The notes: a model not told the origin generated them from the sequence alone. 6,499 nucleotides of DNA from Microcaldota archaeon (GCA_021850375.1 JAJZLZ010000049.1:1-6499); one strand, 5' to 3'. Counted from the stretch's first letter, positions 1 to 5,383 are shown. Numbers and translations are program-made.

Positions 1-191
1 TGTTCCGCGCTTAACTTACCACCCATTCTTGCTATATATGTAAGATTGAGTTTTGATGTCTGGCCGTTTACAGATACTTGGCCCTGCACAGATGCATTGG
101 TAATCCTAGTCCATATGCCTGTTGCAGTGGCACTTCGACTACTCTCGTTGAGTCGATTATTATCTGCGTCTTGCTGCTTATGGGCAGCCAT
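1..191 (-). CDS. Open frame running off the left edge, unknown secreted-type segment
   Basis: On the minus strand a frame different from that of the uppP remnant is open from ATG at 191 to the left edge (63 codons). The first ~25 residues (MAAHKQQDADNNRLNESS...) are simply the out-of-frame translation of uppP and do not look like protein. From about position 120 leftwards the sequence looks coding: TNASVQGQVSVNGQTSKLNL followed by TYIARMGGKLSAE, a beta-strand-like, N/S/T/Q-rich stretch of the kind seen in archaeal extracellular domains. No signal peptide or family is recognised. The natural start may have been lost, so the ATG at 191 is doubtful. It could instead be chance open sequence. Confidence 0.25.
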   Translation of the reverse strand, partial: MAAHKQQDADNNRLNESSRSATATGIWTRITNASVQGQVSVNGQTSKLNLTYIARMGGKLSAE

Positions 192-250
192 TCAGATATA
201 CCCTGAACTATGCCCAGCACTATTCCATAAATAATTTTTAATAGAAGCAT
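68..250 (-). pseudogene. uppP: N-terminal remnant of undecaprenyl-diphosphatase (UppP/BacA family)
   Basis: UppP is a polytopic membrane phosphatase that recycles the polyprenyl-diphosphate carrier used in envelope glycan assembly. The 60-codon frame starts with a hydrophobic helix and shows the family signature at residues 13-29, GIVQGISEWLPISSKTQ, including the (E/Q)xxxE motif as Q16 and E20 and the catalytic-loop serine region S25-S26. Residues 44-50 (QAYGLGL) match the start of the second conserved helix. After that, family similarity stops and the frame closes with TAA, whereas complete members have about 250-280 residues. None of the three minus frames to the left shows UppP-like helices, so this is more than one simple frameshift inside the window. 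ATG at 250 lies about 30 bp downstream of a minus-strand TATA-like element (286-277), consistent with a leaderless or short-leader start. Reading: a truncated gene, a rearrangement junction or an assembly join. Family identity of the N-terminus is fairly sure; the cause of the truncation is not known. Confidence 0.6.
231..243 (+). promoter_or_regulatory. TATA-like element for the GTG start of the MFS gene
   Basis: An AT tract (ATAATTTTTAATA) is centred about 28 bp upstream of GTG 267. If used, it would give a leaderless transcript starting at that GTG. It competes with the second element at 277-286, which would serve ATG 309 instead. Confidence 0.3.
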
Positions 251-266
251 TGAATCAGAGTATCTT

Positions 267-1463
267 GTGCGAAAACAATTAAATAGCTTTCAATTTCAAC
301 AGATATTAATGGGGGAACTTACAAGAAACGTTTTGCTTATTGCTCTTTCTGCTTTCTTTGCAGATATGGGCTATCAGGCAGTAATTGCATCATTTCCTAT
401 ACTTTTTGTCATTATCTTCAAAGCACCAGTATATCTTTTAGGATTTGTATATGCTATACAGTATGGTGGAGGCGCGCTTTTTGGATATCTTGGCGGAGTT
501 GCAAGCGATAGGTTTGGCAAGAAACAAATAGCAATATTAGGCAACCTCTTTATACCTCTTCTATCCTTTATTGGAGTTGCAGGCAGCTATTTTCAGGCCG
601 CTTATTTGTTTATTTTTGGTTGGTTTGCAAGAGACAGCAGAAGCCCTGCAAGACGCGCGCTTCTTGCAGATTGTACAAAAGAAAGCAGGGCGTACGCTTT
701 TGGGGTACTGCATTTTTTTGATATCGGCGGAGGCGCTATATCTTTGATTGCCCTTGTAGCGTTGCTTGGCGTAGGCATGCCCCTTAGAAGCATCATAATT
801 TTTACTATAATACCGATACTAATATCGAGTGTAGTCTTATTCATGGTGAGGCCAGATGCGCACATAAGTAGCGCGCATAGACCAATCAAAGCAATAAAGG
901 GTCGCGCAAAGATAGATGCAAAAACAATCAAAGGAGTCATTATAGCGTCAAGTCTTTTCGGCTTTAGTTTCTATAGCTTTGGTTTCCCAATACTTACCAT
1001 AGCACAGGAATCAAAATCGTCAATCTATGGAATACTTTCCTACCTATTATTTCTTGCCATTTCAGCTCTAAGCGGCTATATCATTGGGGCATATTCTAAA
1101 AAATCAAGCCCCATAAAAAGTTTAGGAGTATTGGGCTATCTCTGCGCTGCTCTAGGCACATTCGTTATAGGGCTATCTGTTTTATATGGACATGAATTAG
1201 CATATATAGGAGTTGCACTGTTGGGATTTGGAGTTGGTGCTATAGAGACCCTCGAGCCCACAATAATATCAAACGCTTCTCACAATAAAAAAACCGGTGC
1301 GCGCTTTGGGGCACTGGGCGCGTCAAGGAGCATAGGGCTTTTTATCGGCAATATTGTAATGGGGGTTTTATACATAGCAAGTCCATTTTATTCATACATG
1401 TATGCGGCGATTGTATCAGTTGCCGCTTTTGCAATAGTGCTCCATTTTGGCTCAGACTTTTGA
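267..1463 (+). CDS. Major facilitator superfamily (MFS) transporter
   Basis: This is a secondary transporter of the cytoplasmic membrane; the substrate cannot be read from the sequence. It has 398 residues, normal for a 12-helix MFS protein, and alternates hydrophobic helices with short loops. The motif A loop between helices 2 and 3 is GYLGGVASDRFGKK at residues 73-86, with the conserved D81, R82 and K85-K86. A second conserved stretch, RDSRSPARRALLAD (122-135) followed by AYAFGVLHFFDIGGG, is typical of the MFS subgroup with an Rxx(S)PxR...AD...AFG segment near helices 4-5. A polar central loop (about 195-222, rich in K and R) separates the two six-helix halves; the C-terminal half keeps only a degenerate motif A (about 270-290). 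The start is ambiguous: GTG 267 is used here, but ATG 309 (384 residues, MGELTRNVLL...) has a well-placed TATA element and is equally plausible. The next gene begins 98 bp downstream with its own promoter. Confidence 0.88.
   Translation: MRKQLNSFQFQQILMGELTRNVLLIALSAFFADMGYQAVIASFPILFVIIFKAPVYLLGFVYAIQYGGGALFGYLGGVASDRFGKKQIAILGNLFIPLLSFIGVAGSYFQAAYLFIFGWFARDSRSPARRALLADCTKESRAYAFGVLHFFDIGGGAISLIALVALLGVGMPLRSIIIFTIIPILISSVVLFMVRPDAHISSAHRPIKAIKGRAKIDAKTIKGVIIASSLFGFSFYSFGFPILTIAQESKSSIYGILSYLLFLAISALSGYIIGAYSKKSSPIKSLGVLGYLCAALGTFVIGLSVLYGHELAYIGVALLGFGVGAIETLEPTIISNASHNKKTGARFGALGASRSIGLFIGNIVMGVLYIASPFYSYMYAAIVSVAAFAIVLHFGSDF
277..286. promoter_or_regulatory. Candidate bidirectional TATA element
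   Basis: AATTAAATAG reads as a TATA box on the plus strand, with its centre about 27 bp before ATG 309 (alternative start of the MFS gene). On the minus strand its complement, CTATTTAATT, lies about 25-30 bp before ATG 250 of the uppP remnant. Archaeal TATA boxes normally fix transcription start about 25-27 bp downstream, so this one element could serve both genes with little or no leader. If GTG 267 is the true MFS start, the element lies inside coding sequence. Confidence 0.35.
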
Positions 1464-1497
1464 TTGCCTTTCCTTTTCTGTAATATTATAATTTTTA
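1464..1497 (+). terminator. Pyrimidine/T-rich tract after the MFS gene
   Basis: Directly after the TGA stop there is a pyrimidine-rich run (1464-1480, TTGCCTTTCCTTTTCTG) and then ATTTTTAG at 1490-1497. Archaeal termination is often directed by T-rich tracts without a hairpin. Position fits; strength cannot be judged. Confidence 0.35.
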
Positions 1498-1526
1498 GCT
1501 ACCCGAATAAAAACCGAAACGTTCTC

Positions 1527-1544
1527 AAAGTATTTAAATACTTT
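1527..1544. promoter_or_regulatory. 18-bp perfect palindrome over the TATA box; candidate operator/promoter
   Basis: AAAGTATTTAAATACTTT is its own reverse complement over all 18 bases. Its core TATTTAAATA is centred 26 bp before ATG 1562, exactly where an archaeal TATA box for a leaderless transcript should be. A purine-rich CCGAAAC at 1514-1520 is near the BRE region. The gene that follows encodes a winged HTH of the ArsR type, a fold that binds palindromes as a dimer. Occupancy by the regulator would block TBP, so negative autoregulation is the natural inference, not shown by the sequence alone. The same palindrome was not seen elsewhere in the window. Confidence 0.55.
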
Positions 1545-1561
1545 ATATTATATATTTAATC

Positions 1562-3283
1562 ATGACTAAAACTTTTCATACCAAGCGCAAAATAATTGAA
1601 CTGCTTTCAAGCGGCAAATATAATATTACCGAGATTGCGGAAAATTTGGGCATCTCTGTTTCCACAGCCAGCCAGCATGTCAAAGAGCTAAGCGGCATAG
1701 GTGCAATTTATGAAGTGCACAATCCATATATAAAAAAATGGAAATATTACAGGGCAAATGAGAAGTTTGATGTTAATAAAATAGAAAACGGCGTATTTAT
1801 GAACAACATAAAATATATTATAGGCGCGATAGTTGTTATCGCAGCATTAGGCATACTATTCTTTGCACTACATAACAGAGGCGCTCAAGTGATGCCTAAT
1901 AATGTTACGCCATATTTAAACAATGGCAATTCTACGGTCACATTCAGCCTAACAGATCCGCCGCATGTGCCGATCGGGACTAATGCACTTATTATAACAT
2001 ACTCTTCTATTGAAGCACACATTTCAGGGAGCAACACCTCATCAGGATGGATACATGCGGGAGGCAACGGGACGCTAGATCTAATGTCTCTAATAAACGC
2101 CAGCTCTATAATAGCAAATGCGCAGCTTCCTTCAAACAGCCTTATAAACCAGGTGAGATTTAATATAAGCTCTGCACACATCACAATAAACGGTACGATA
2201 TATAACGTCACAGTGCCAAACAACCAAGTAACTGCAAAGATAACAGAGGGAGGCAGAATCAATTCTAGCGAGAATAACGTTCTTATAGACTTAACGCCAA
2301 CAATAGCTGCGATATATACGCAAAATAGCACCGTTTTTGTCATGGTCCCATCAGTCAGGGCCATTGTAGTTTCAGGAGGAGGGAACAACGCAGAAGGCAA
2401 AATCGGCACCAAATTTGCATTGCAACCAAATGAGAGAGAAATGTTAAACGAGACGTCAAGTCTAATAAACATAACATCTGCAAACGTCTCATTAAGCGGC
2501 GCCAACACTACTGTTTATGTTACGGTAAAAAACACAGGCAACACTACAGATCTGCTTCAGGGCATCATGCTAATTGGCAGTTCTAATGTTGTTGTTTCGC
2601 CGATGGACATAGGACGCATAGATACAGGAAATAACGGCTCTTTGAATATAAATACATCTGGGCAAAACAACGCAGGCGTTAGAGAGGAGATAAGAATTGA
2701 CGGACAGGACAATAGCAATCAAACGCGCGCAGTAATTAAAACAAATTCTGACCCTGTTCCTATTGAAATTAACGCTGCAACAAGGGATTGGAGTAATATC
2801 TCTATACAATATAATTCAAGTATGAGCGGCAACATAGTTTCTTCGAACACCTTCAAAGGCAATTATATGATATTCCATATAAGAAATGACGATGGTATAT
2901 ACGTAGTGTCAAATGGGACTTTCAACTCACCGTCATACGTTTCACAGGGCATTGGATCTAAAATTCAAAACAGCAACGACAAAATGTTTGGGTTCAACAC
3001 CACTTTTAGCACAGGCATTATGGCTGCACATTTGAATAGGATGTATTTTATAGTGATGCAGAACGGAACACTAAGCTTGCCGATGGACCAGCAGGGCTTT
3101 GAAGGTGAAAACGGCTACGCCCTCGCTCCAGGCGCTTCGATCACGCTCAAATATAACGGCAAAATACTTTTAGGAAATAACCATATAAGTATTAATATAG
3201 TGCCAAACACTAGCTACAGAATTGTCGTGCATGGTAATAATGGAGCATATGCATCCGCAAACGTCGTTGCAGTGCAGACGTAA
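1562..3283 (+). CDS. Membrane-tethered winged-HTH regulator with extracellular DUF4382-like and Ig-like domains
   Basis: The 573-residue protein joins a DNA-binding head to a large outside part. Residues 1-70 form an ArsR-like winged HTH: helix pair NITEIAENLGISVSTASQHV (21-40), then the KELSGIGAIYEVHNPYIKKW wing (41-60). A single TM helix spans about 84-104 (IKYIIGAIVVIAALGILFFAL). The K/R-rich segment before it favours an N-inside topology. Residues about 122-270 resemble DUF4382: TVTFSLTDPP, a W at 163, TLDLMSLIN, an ALxxL-like helix, QVRFNISSAHITING, a VTVPN strand and a final MVPSVRAIVV strand. About 300-400 reads as a CARDB/Ig-like beta sandwich (VYVTVKNTGNTTDLLQGIML), and a last Ig-like unit ends the chain (ALAPGASITL ... 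SYRIVVHGNNGAYASANVV). The outside part carries about 24 NxS/T sequons. ATG 1562 follows the promoter with no room for a leader. Family knowledge supports each part; the role as a one-component sensor of an external signal is inference. It may regulate itself and possibly the upstream transporter. Confidence 0.82.
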   Translation: MTKTFHTKRKIIELLSSGKYNITEIAENLGISVSTASQHVKELSGIGAIYEVHNPYIKKWKYYRANEKFDVNKIENGVFMNNIKYIIGAIVVIAALGILFFALHNRGAQVMPNNVTPYLNNGNSTVTFSLTDPPHVPIGTNALIITYSSIEAHISGSNTSSGWIHAGGNGTLDLMSLINASSIIANAQLPSNSLINQVRFNISSAHITINGTIYNVTVPNNQVTAKITEGGRINSSENNVLIDLTPTIAAIYTQNSTVFVMVPSVRAIVVSGGGNNAEGKIGTKFALQPNEREMLNETSSLINITSANVSLSGANTTVYVTVKNTGNTTDLLQGIMLIGSSNVVVSPMDIGRIDTGNNGSLNINTSGQNNAGVREEIRIDGQDNSNQTRAVIKTNSDPVPIEINAATRDWSNISIQYNSSMSGNIVSSNTFKGNYMIFHIRNDDGIYVVSNGTFNSPSYVSQGIGSKIQNSNDKMFGFNTTFSTGIMAAHLNRMYFIVMQNGTLSLPMDQQGFEGENGYALAPGASITLKYNGKILLGNNHISINIVPNTSYRIVVHGNNGAYASANVVAVQT

Positions 3284-3442
3284 TAATTATTAGGCATGAC
3301 AATTTTAGCATTAGAAAACAGCAGTGCCGTTAATTTCATGCCAATTGCACAGCGTTTGTTGCTCACTTCCACTATTACTAATCATTCTTTAATTCTTTGC
3401 GATAAATACTATTACAAGTGATATTAAAGAGATAGTGATTTT
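3284..3442. other. Intergenic region with a spaced inverted repeat
   Basis: No gene is seen between the HTH/DUF4382 gene and pyruvate kinase. GGCATGA (3293-3299) and TCATGCC (3336-3342) form a 7-bp inverted repeat around a 36-base spacer and could fold as a stem-loop in the 3' end of the upstream transcript. T-rich stretches (3300-3306 and around 3384-3400) could end that transcript. The last 40 bases hold the pyruvate kinase promoter and a possible ribosome binding site. Confidence 0.3.
3402..3439 (+). promoter_or_regulatory. Pyruvate kinase promoter and Shine-Dalgarno-like site
   Basis: ATAAATACT (3402-3410) is a TATA-like element that predicts transcription start near 3431. AGTGAT at 3434-3439 ends 3 bases before ATG 3443; its GTGAT part can pair with the AUCAC of a typical archaeal 16S rRNA 3' end. 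This supports the chosen start and, with the predicted start of transcription, implies a leader of only about 12 bases. Confidence 0.4.
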
Positions 3443-4504
3443 ATGGGCAATTTAGTTAAGATAGTAGCGACTTTGGGTCCTTCTACATCAAGTGCAGATG
3501 CCATACACAGCCTTGCAAATGCCGGGATGGATTTTGCGCGCCTTAACTTCTCGCATGGCACACATGAGGAGAAGAAGGAGATGATAGATAATATAAGAAG
3601 CATCGAAGGAAAGAAGATAAAGATAATACAAGACCTCCCAGGACCTAAAATTAGGCTTGGAGATATTGAAGAGATGGTTTTAGAAGATAATAAGCTGGTT
3701 CAACTAACTTCAAACCCAGGAACAGATGGGGCGATTTTGGTGAACTTTCCAGATTTCAGCAGTCTTGTAGAACCAGGCAGCATAATATTCATATCAGATG
3801 GAAAGATAAAACTCAAGGTTCTTCATGTGAGTGCCGGAATGGTGAGCTGCATAGTAGAGTTTGGTGGACCGATAAAGAAGGGCAAGGGCGTTAATATACA
3901 AAGCAGCACCGCAAATTTAAGGGCAGTTACATACACAGACATTGACCATATAAAATTTGGCGTTGAAAACAATGTGGACTACATTGCCGTGTCTTTCGTG
4001 CGCTCTGGTGAAGATATGGAATTTGCACGGCAGGTCCTCTCAAATCTAAAGTCTAATATACCACTAATAGCAAAAATAGAGAAATCTGAAGCACTTGACA
4101 ATCTAAAAGACATTATACAAAAATCCGATGCCGTAATGATCGCAAGGGGAGACCTTGGCACTGAAATTGGAGTGGAGAATGTGCCACTGGCGCAAAAGAG
4201 AATAATTGCCATGGCAAATAAAATGAAAAAGCCGGTCATAACGGCGACCCAGATGCTATACTCAATGATAAATAACAAAACGCCGACGCGCGCAGAGGTT
4301 AGCGACATTGCAAATGCGGTCCTTGACGGCACAGACGCGCTAATGTTTTCTGACGAGACCGCAGTAGGAAAGAATCCAGATAGCGTAATTGAAGTTGCTA
4401 TGAAAGTGGTCGAGACCATAGAAAACGCGGACAAGGAGGTAGTTGAAAAGCTAGAAGCTCGCGACGGAGATGCGTATTCGCATTTCCTAAATAGCGCGGC
4501 ATAG
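3443..4504 (+). CDS. pyk: Pyruvate kinase, short form lacking the C-terminal domain
   Basis: Pyruvate kinase transfers phosphate from phosphoenolpyruvate to ADP, the last step of glycolysis, in the cytoplasm. The A domain barrel shows KIVATLGP (6-13), FARLNFSHG (31-39, with R33, N35, S37), AKIEKSEALDN (210-220, catalytic K211 and metal ligand E213), MIARGDLGTEIG (232-243, metal ligand D237) and ITATQMLYSM (266-275, T269). The B domain inserts at about 73-160 (ISDGKI, GPIKKGKGVNI). PTRAEVSDIANAVLDGTDA (281-299) is canonical; it is followed by FSDET in place of the usual LSGET. The chain stops at 353 residues, about 50 after that motif; usual enzymes have about 470-500, so the entire C-terminal allosteric/tetramer-interface domain is absent, with no sign of it downstream. 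The phosphate/cation loop reads QDLPGPKIRLG (63-73): Lys replaces the Glu117 of muscle enzyme and Leu replaces Thr113, the signature of K+-independent enzymes. Own promoter; convergent with the next gene at 18 bp. Confidence 0.95.
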   Translation: MGNLVKIVATLGPSTSSADAIHSLANAGMDFARLNFSHGTHEEKKEMIDNIRSIEGKKIKIIQDLPGPKIRLGDIEEMVLEDNKLVQLTSNPGTDGAILVNFPDFSSLVEPGSIIFISDGKIKLKVLHVSAGMVSCIVEFGGPIKKGKGVNIQSSTANLRAVTYTDIDHIKFGVENNVDYIAVSFVRSGEDMEFARQVLSNLKSNIPLIAKIEKSEALDNLKDIIQKSDAVMIARGDLGTEIGVENVPLAQKRIIAMANKMKKPVITATQMLYSMINNKTPTRAEVSDIANAVLDGTDALMFSDETAVGKNPDSVIEVAMKVVETIENADKEVVEKLEARDGDAYSHFLNSAA

Positions 4505-4522
4505 TTATCCTTCAGCTAAGCA

Positions 4523-4945
4523 TTATCCGTTGACAGGTAATCTGCTAGATCTAACCCTTGTGCCAACAATGACATTTTCACGACCTTCTTCGATTATGTC
4601 TCCAATCGAATAGACCTTATCATGCTTGCTAAATAACCCGTATACTGCACTACCCCTTCCGTGTAATGAATCACTAATCTCATCGGAAAATTTTTTATAT
4701 TTCGGATCTATCAGTACATCTTCAACCGTTCTGTTTTTTTCTTGTTGCCATTTCATATCTTCCGTGCGAAGCAACCATTTAGGCTGTGCAGCCTGAAGTA
4801 TAAAATTTACCTCTTTACTCATTTCGTTAAGACTTTCGGCATCGGATCTGCTTCTTTCCCTTGCGTAATAAACATATGTTCCGTCATCCTGCTTTTTTAT
4901 TGCCACTATGTGCCATACCATATCCTTATCCATTTGTATCTCCAT
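4523..4945 (-). CDS. Hypothetical protein, 140 residues, unrecognised family
   Basis: I do not recognise this protein. It is soluble and highly charged, without a signal peptide or membrane segment. Residues 9-30 (MVWHIVAIKKQDDGTYVYYA) look like an N-terminal beta hairpin, 33-55 like an amphipathic helix (SDAESLNEMSKEVNFILQAA), and 96-130 like a compact beta domain (RGSAVYGLFSKHDKVYSIGD then GRENVIVGTRV). No Cys or His metal cluster and no catalytic motif stands out. It is considered real because its ATG lies about 25 bp after a strong TATA-like element (4976-4963), the frame is long for this AT-rich DNA, and it fills the gap between pyruvate kinase and the SRP RNA without overlap. The second ATG (4933, MDKDMVW...) is an alternative start. 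Its stop is only 18 bases from that of pyruvate kinase, so the two converging transcripts must run into each other's ends. Confidence 0.65.
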   Translation of the reverse strand: MEIQMDKDMVWHIVAIKKQDDGTYVYYARERSRSDAESLNEMSKEVNFILQAAQPKWLLRTEDMKWQQEKNRTVEDVLIDPKYKKFSDEISDSLHGRGSAVYGLFSKHDKVYSIGDIIEEGRENVIVGTRVRSSRLPVNG

Positions 4946-4962
4946 TTATGTGACGTTTTTAT

Positions 4963-4976
4963 TTATTTATAATATA
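4963..4976 (-). promoter_or_regulatory. TATA box for the 140-residue hypothetical protein
   Basis: On the minus strand, CTATATTATAAATA (4976-4963) lies about 20-30 bp upstream of ATG 4945, the spacing expected for a leaderless or nearly leaderless archaeal transcript. It lies back to back with the SRP RNA promoter. Confidence 0.5.
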
Positions 4977-4981
4977 GAAAC

Positions 4982-4993
4982 ATATTAATAATT
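4982..4993 (+). promoter_or_regulatory. Promoter of the SRP RNA
   Basis: ATATTAATAATT, preceded by GAAAC (4978-4982) as a possible BRE, is centred about 25 bp before position 5012, the first base of the terminal helix of the predicted SRP RNA. Promoter spacing and the RNA fold therefore give the same 5' end. Confidence 0.5.
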
Positions 4994-5011
4994 AGGAAAT
5001 TAATCCTTATT

Positions 5012-5224
5012 GGCAGATAGGCTGGGAAGCTAAGGGTTTCCCGCTCGCAAATCCCTTTTGGCGGGCCAATGCTGATTGAGTGTCATATAAGTATGCATCG
5101 CCTTCACATATGTTGTGATGTCTTGCCTTATCTGGTAAACTATTATGCGAACCAGGCCAGGCCGGAAGGAGCAATCGTGCAGTAGTCGCTGCATACTCTT
5201 TTGATTCAAGGTCGGCTTCTGCCG
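5012..5224 (+). ncRNA. ffs: Signal recognition particle RNA (7S/SRP RNA), compact archaeal form
   Basis: SRP RNA is the scaffold that binds SRP54 (and SRP19 in archaea) to target membrane and secreted proteins. The helix 8 signature is clear at 5151-5173: ACCAGGCCAGG, CC, the GGAA tetraloop (5164-5167), GG, AGCA. Long-range pairs close around it: AGTATGCA (5090-5097) with TGCATACT (5190-5197), extended by CG/CG past one mismatch; GCTGA (5071-5075) with TCGGC (5212-5216); and terminal GGCAGA (5012-5017) with TCTGCC (5218-5223), the helix 1 of archaeal RNAs. TCACA/TGTGA (5104-5118) may be helix 6, though its usual GNAR loop is not seen. In the 5' domain, AAGGG/CCCTT (5032-5057) and TTGG/CCAA (5058-5069) are two hairpins whose loops can pair (CCCG with CGGG), as in the Alu domain. 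Length is about 213 bases against about 300 in typical archaea. The identity is quite safe; the exact ends are inferred from pairing. Confidence 0.85.
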
Positions 5225-5255
5225 CTTTAAAATGTAGGAGGCTGCCACGTAATAT

Positions 5256-5264
5256 GTTTTTATT
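5256..5264 (+). terminator. T tract, likely terminator of the SRP RNA
   Basis: GTTTTTATTT (5255-5264) begins about 30 bases after the terminal helix. Archaeal RNA polymerase stops at T-rich tracts, so the primary transcript may end here and be trimmed. Confidence 0.4.
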
Positions 5265-5383
5265 TGACGGTAAGAGGATTGTAAGATAGAAATTTTAGGA
5301 TATTTGGACATTTATAATCAAGATTGGGTTAGACAGTCGTATTAAGATATACGGACTTTAAAATTATAAATATTTGATTCCAA

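Noticed and set aside
1..234. Plus-strand open frame ending at 234, rich in Trp, Cys and Leu
   Set aside because: It is the antisense of the UppP signature and of the better coding-like minus frame, and has no recognisable start signals or motifs.
602..940. A 112-codon minus-strand open frame
   Set aside because: It lies wholly opposite the conserved MFS segment RDSRSPARRALLAD and has no features of its own.
1885..2508. A 207-codon minus-strand open frame
   Set aside because: It is a mirror of the DUF4382-like domain, whose plus-strand translation shows clear family motifs and sequons.
2570..2809. A 79-codon minus-strand open frame
   Set aside because: It is opposite the Ig-like part of the membrane regulator and has a composition expected for an antisense frame.
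3979..4434. A 151-codon minus-strand open frame
   Set aside because: It is antisense to pyruvate kinase catalytic motifs and is clearly a shadow.
4742..4972. A 76-codon plus-strand open frame
   Set aside because: It is opposite the 140-residue gene and its promoter, with Cys/Leu/Tyr-rich antisense-like composition.
5030..5311. A 93-codon open frame on the minus strand
   Set aside because: It is antisense to the SRP RNA; the conserved helix 8 signature and long-range pairs on the plus strand explain the sequence, and the translation resembles no protein.
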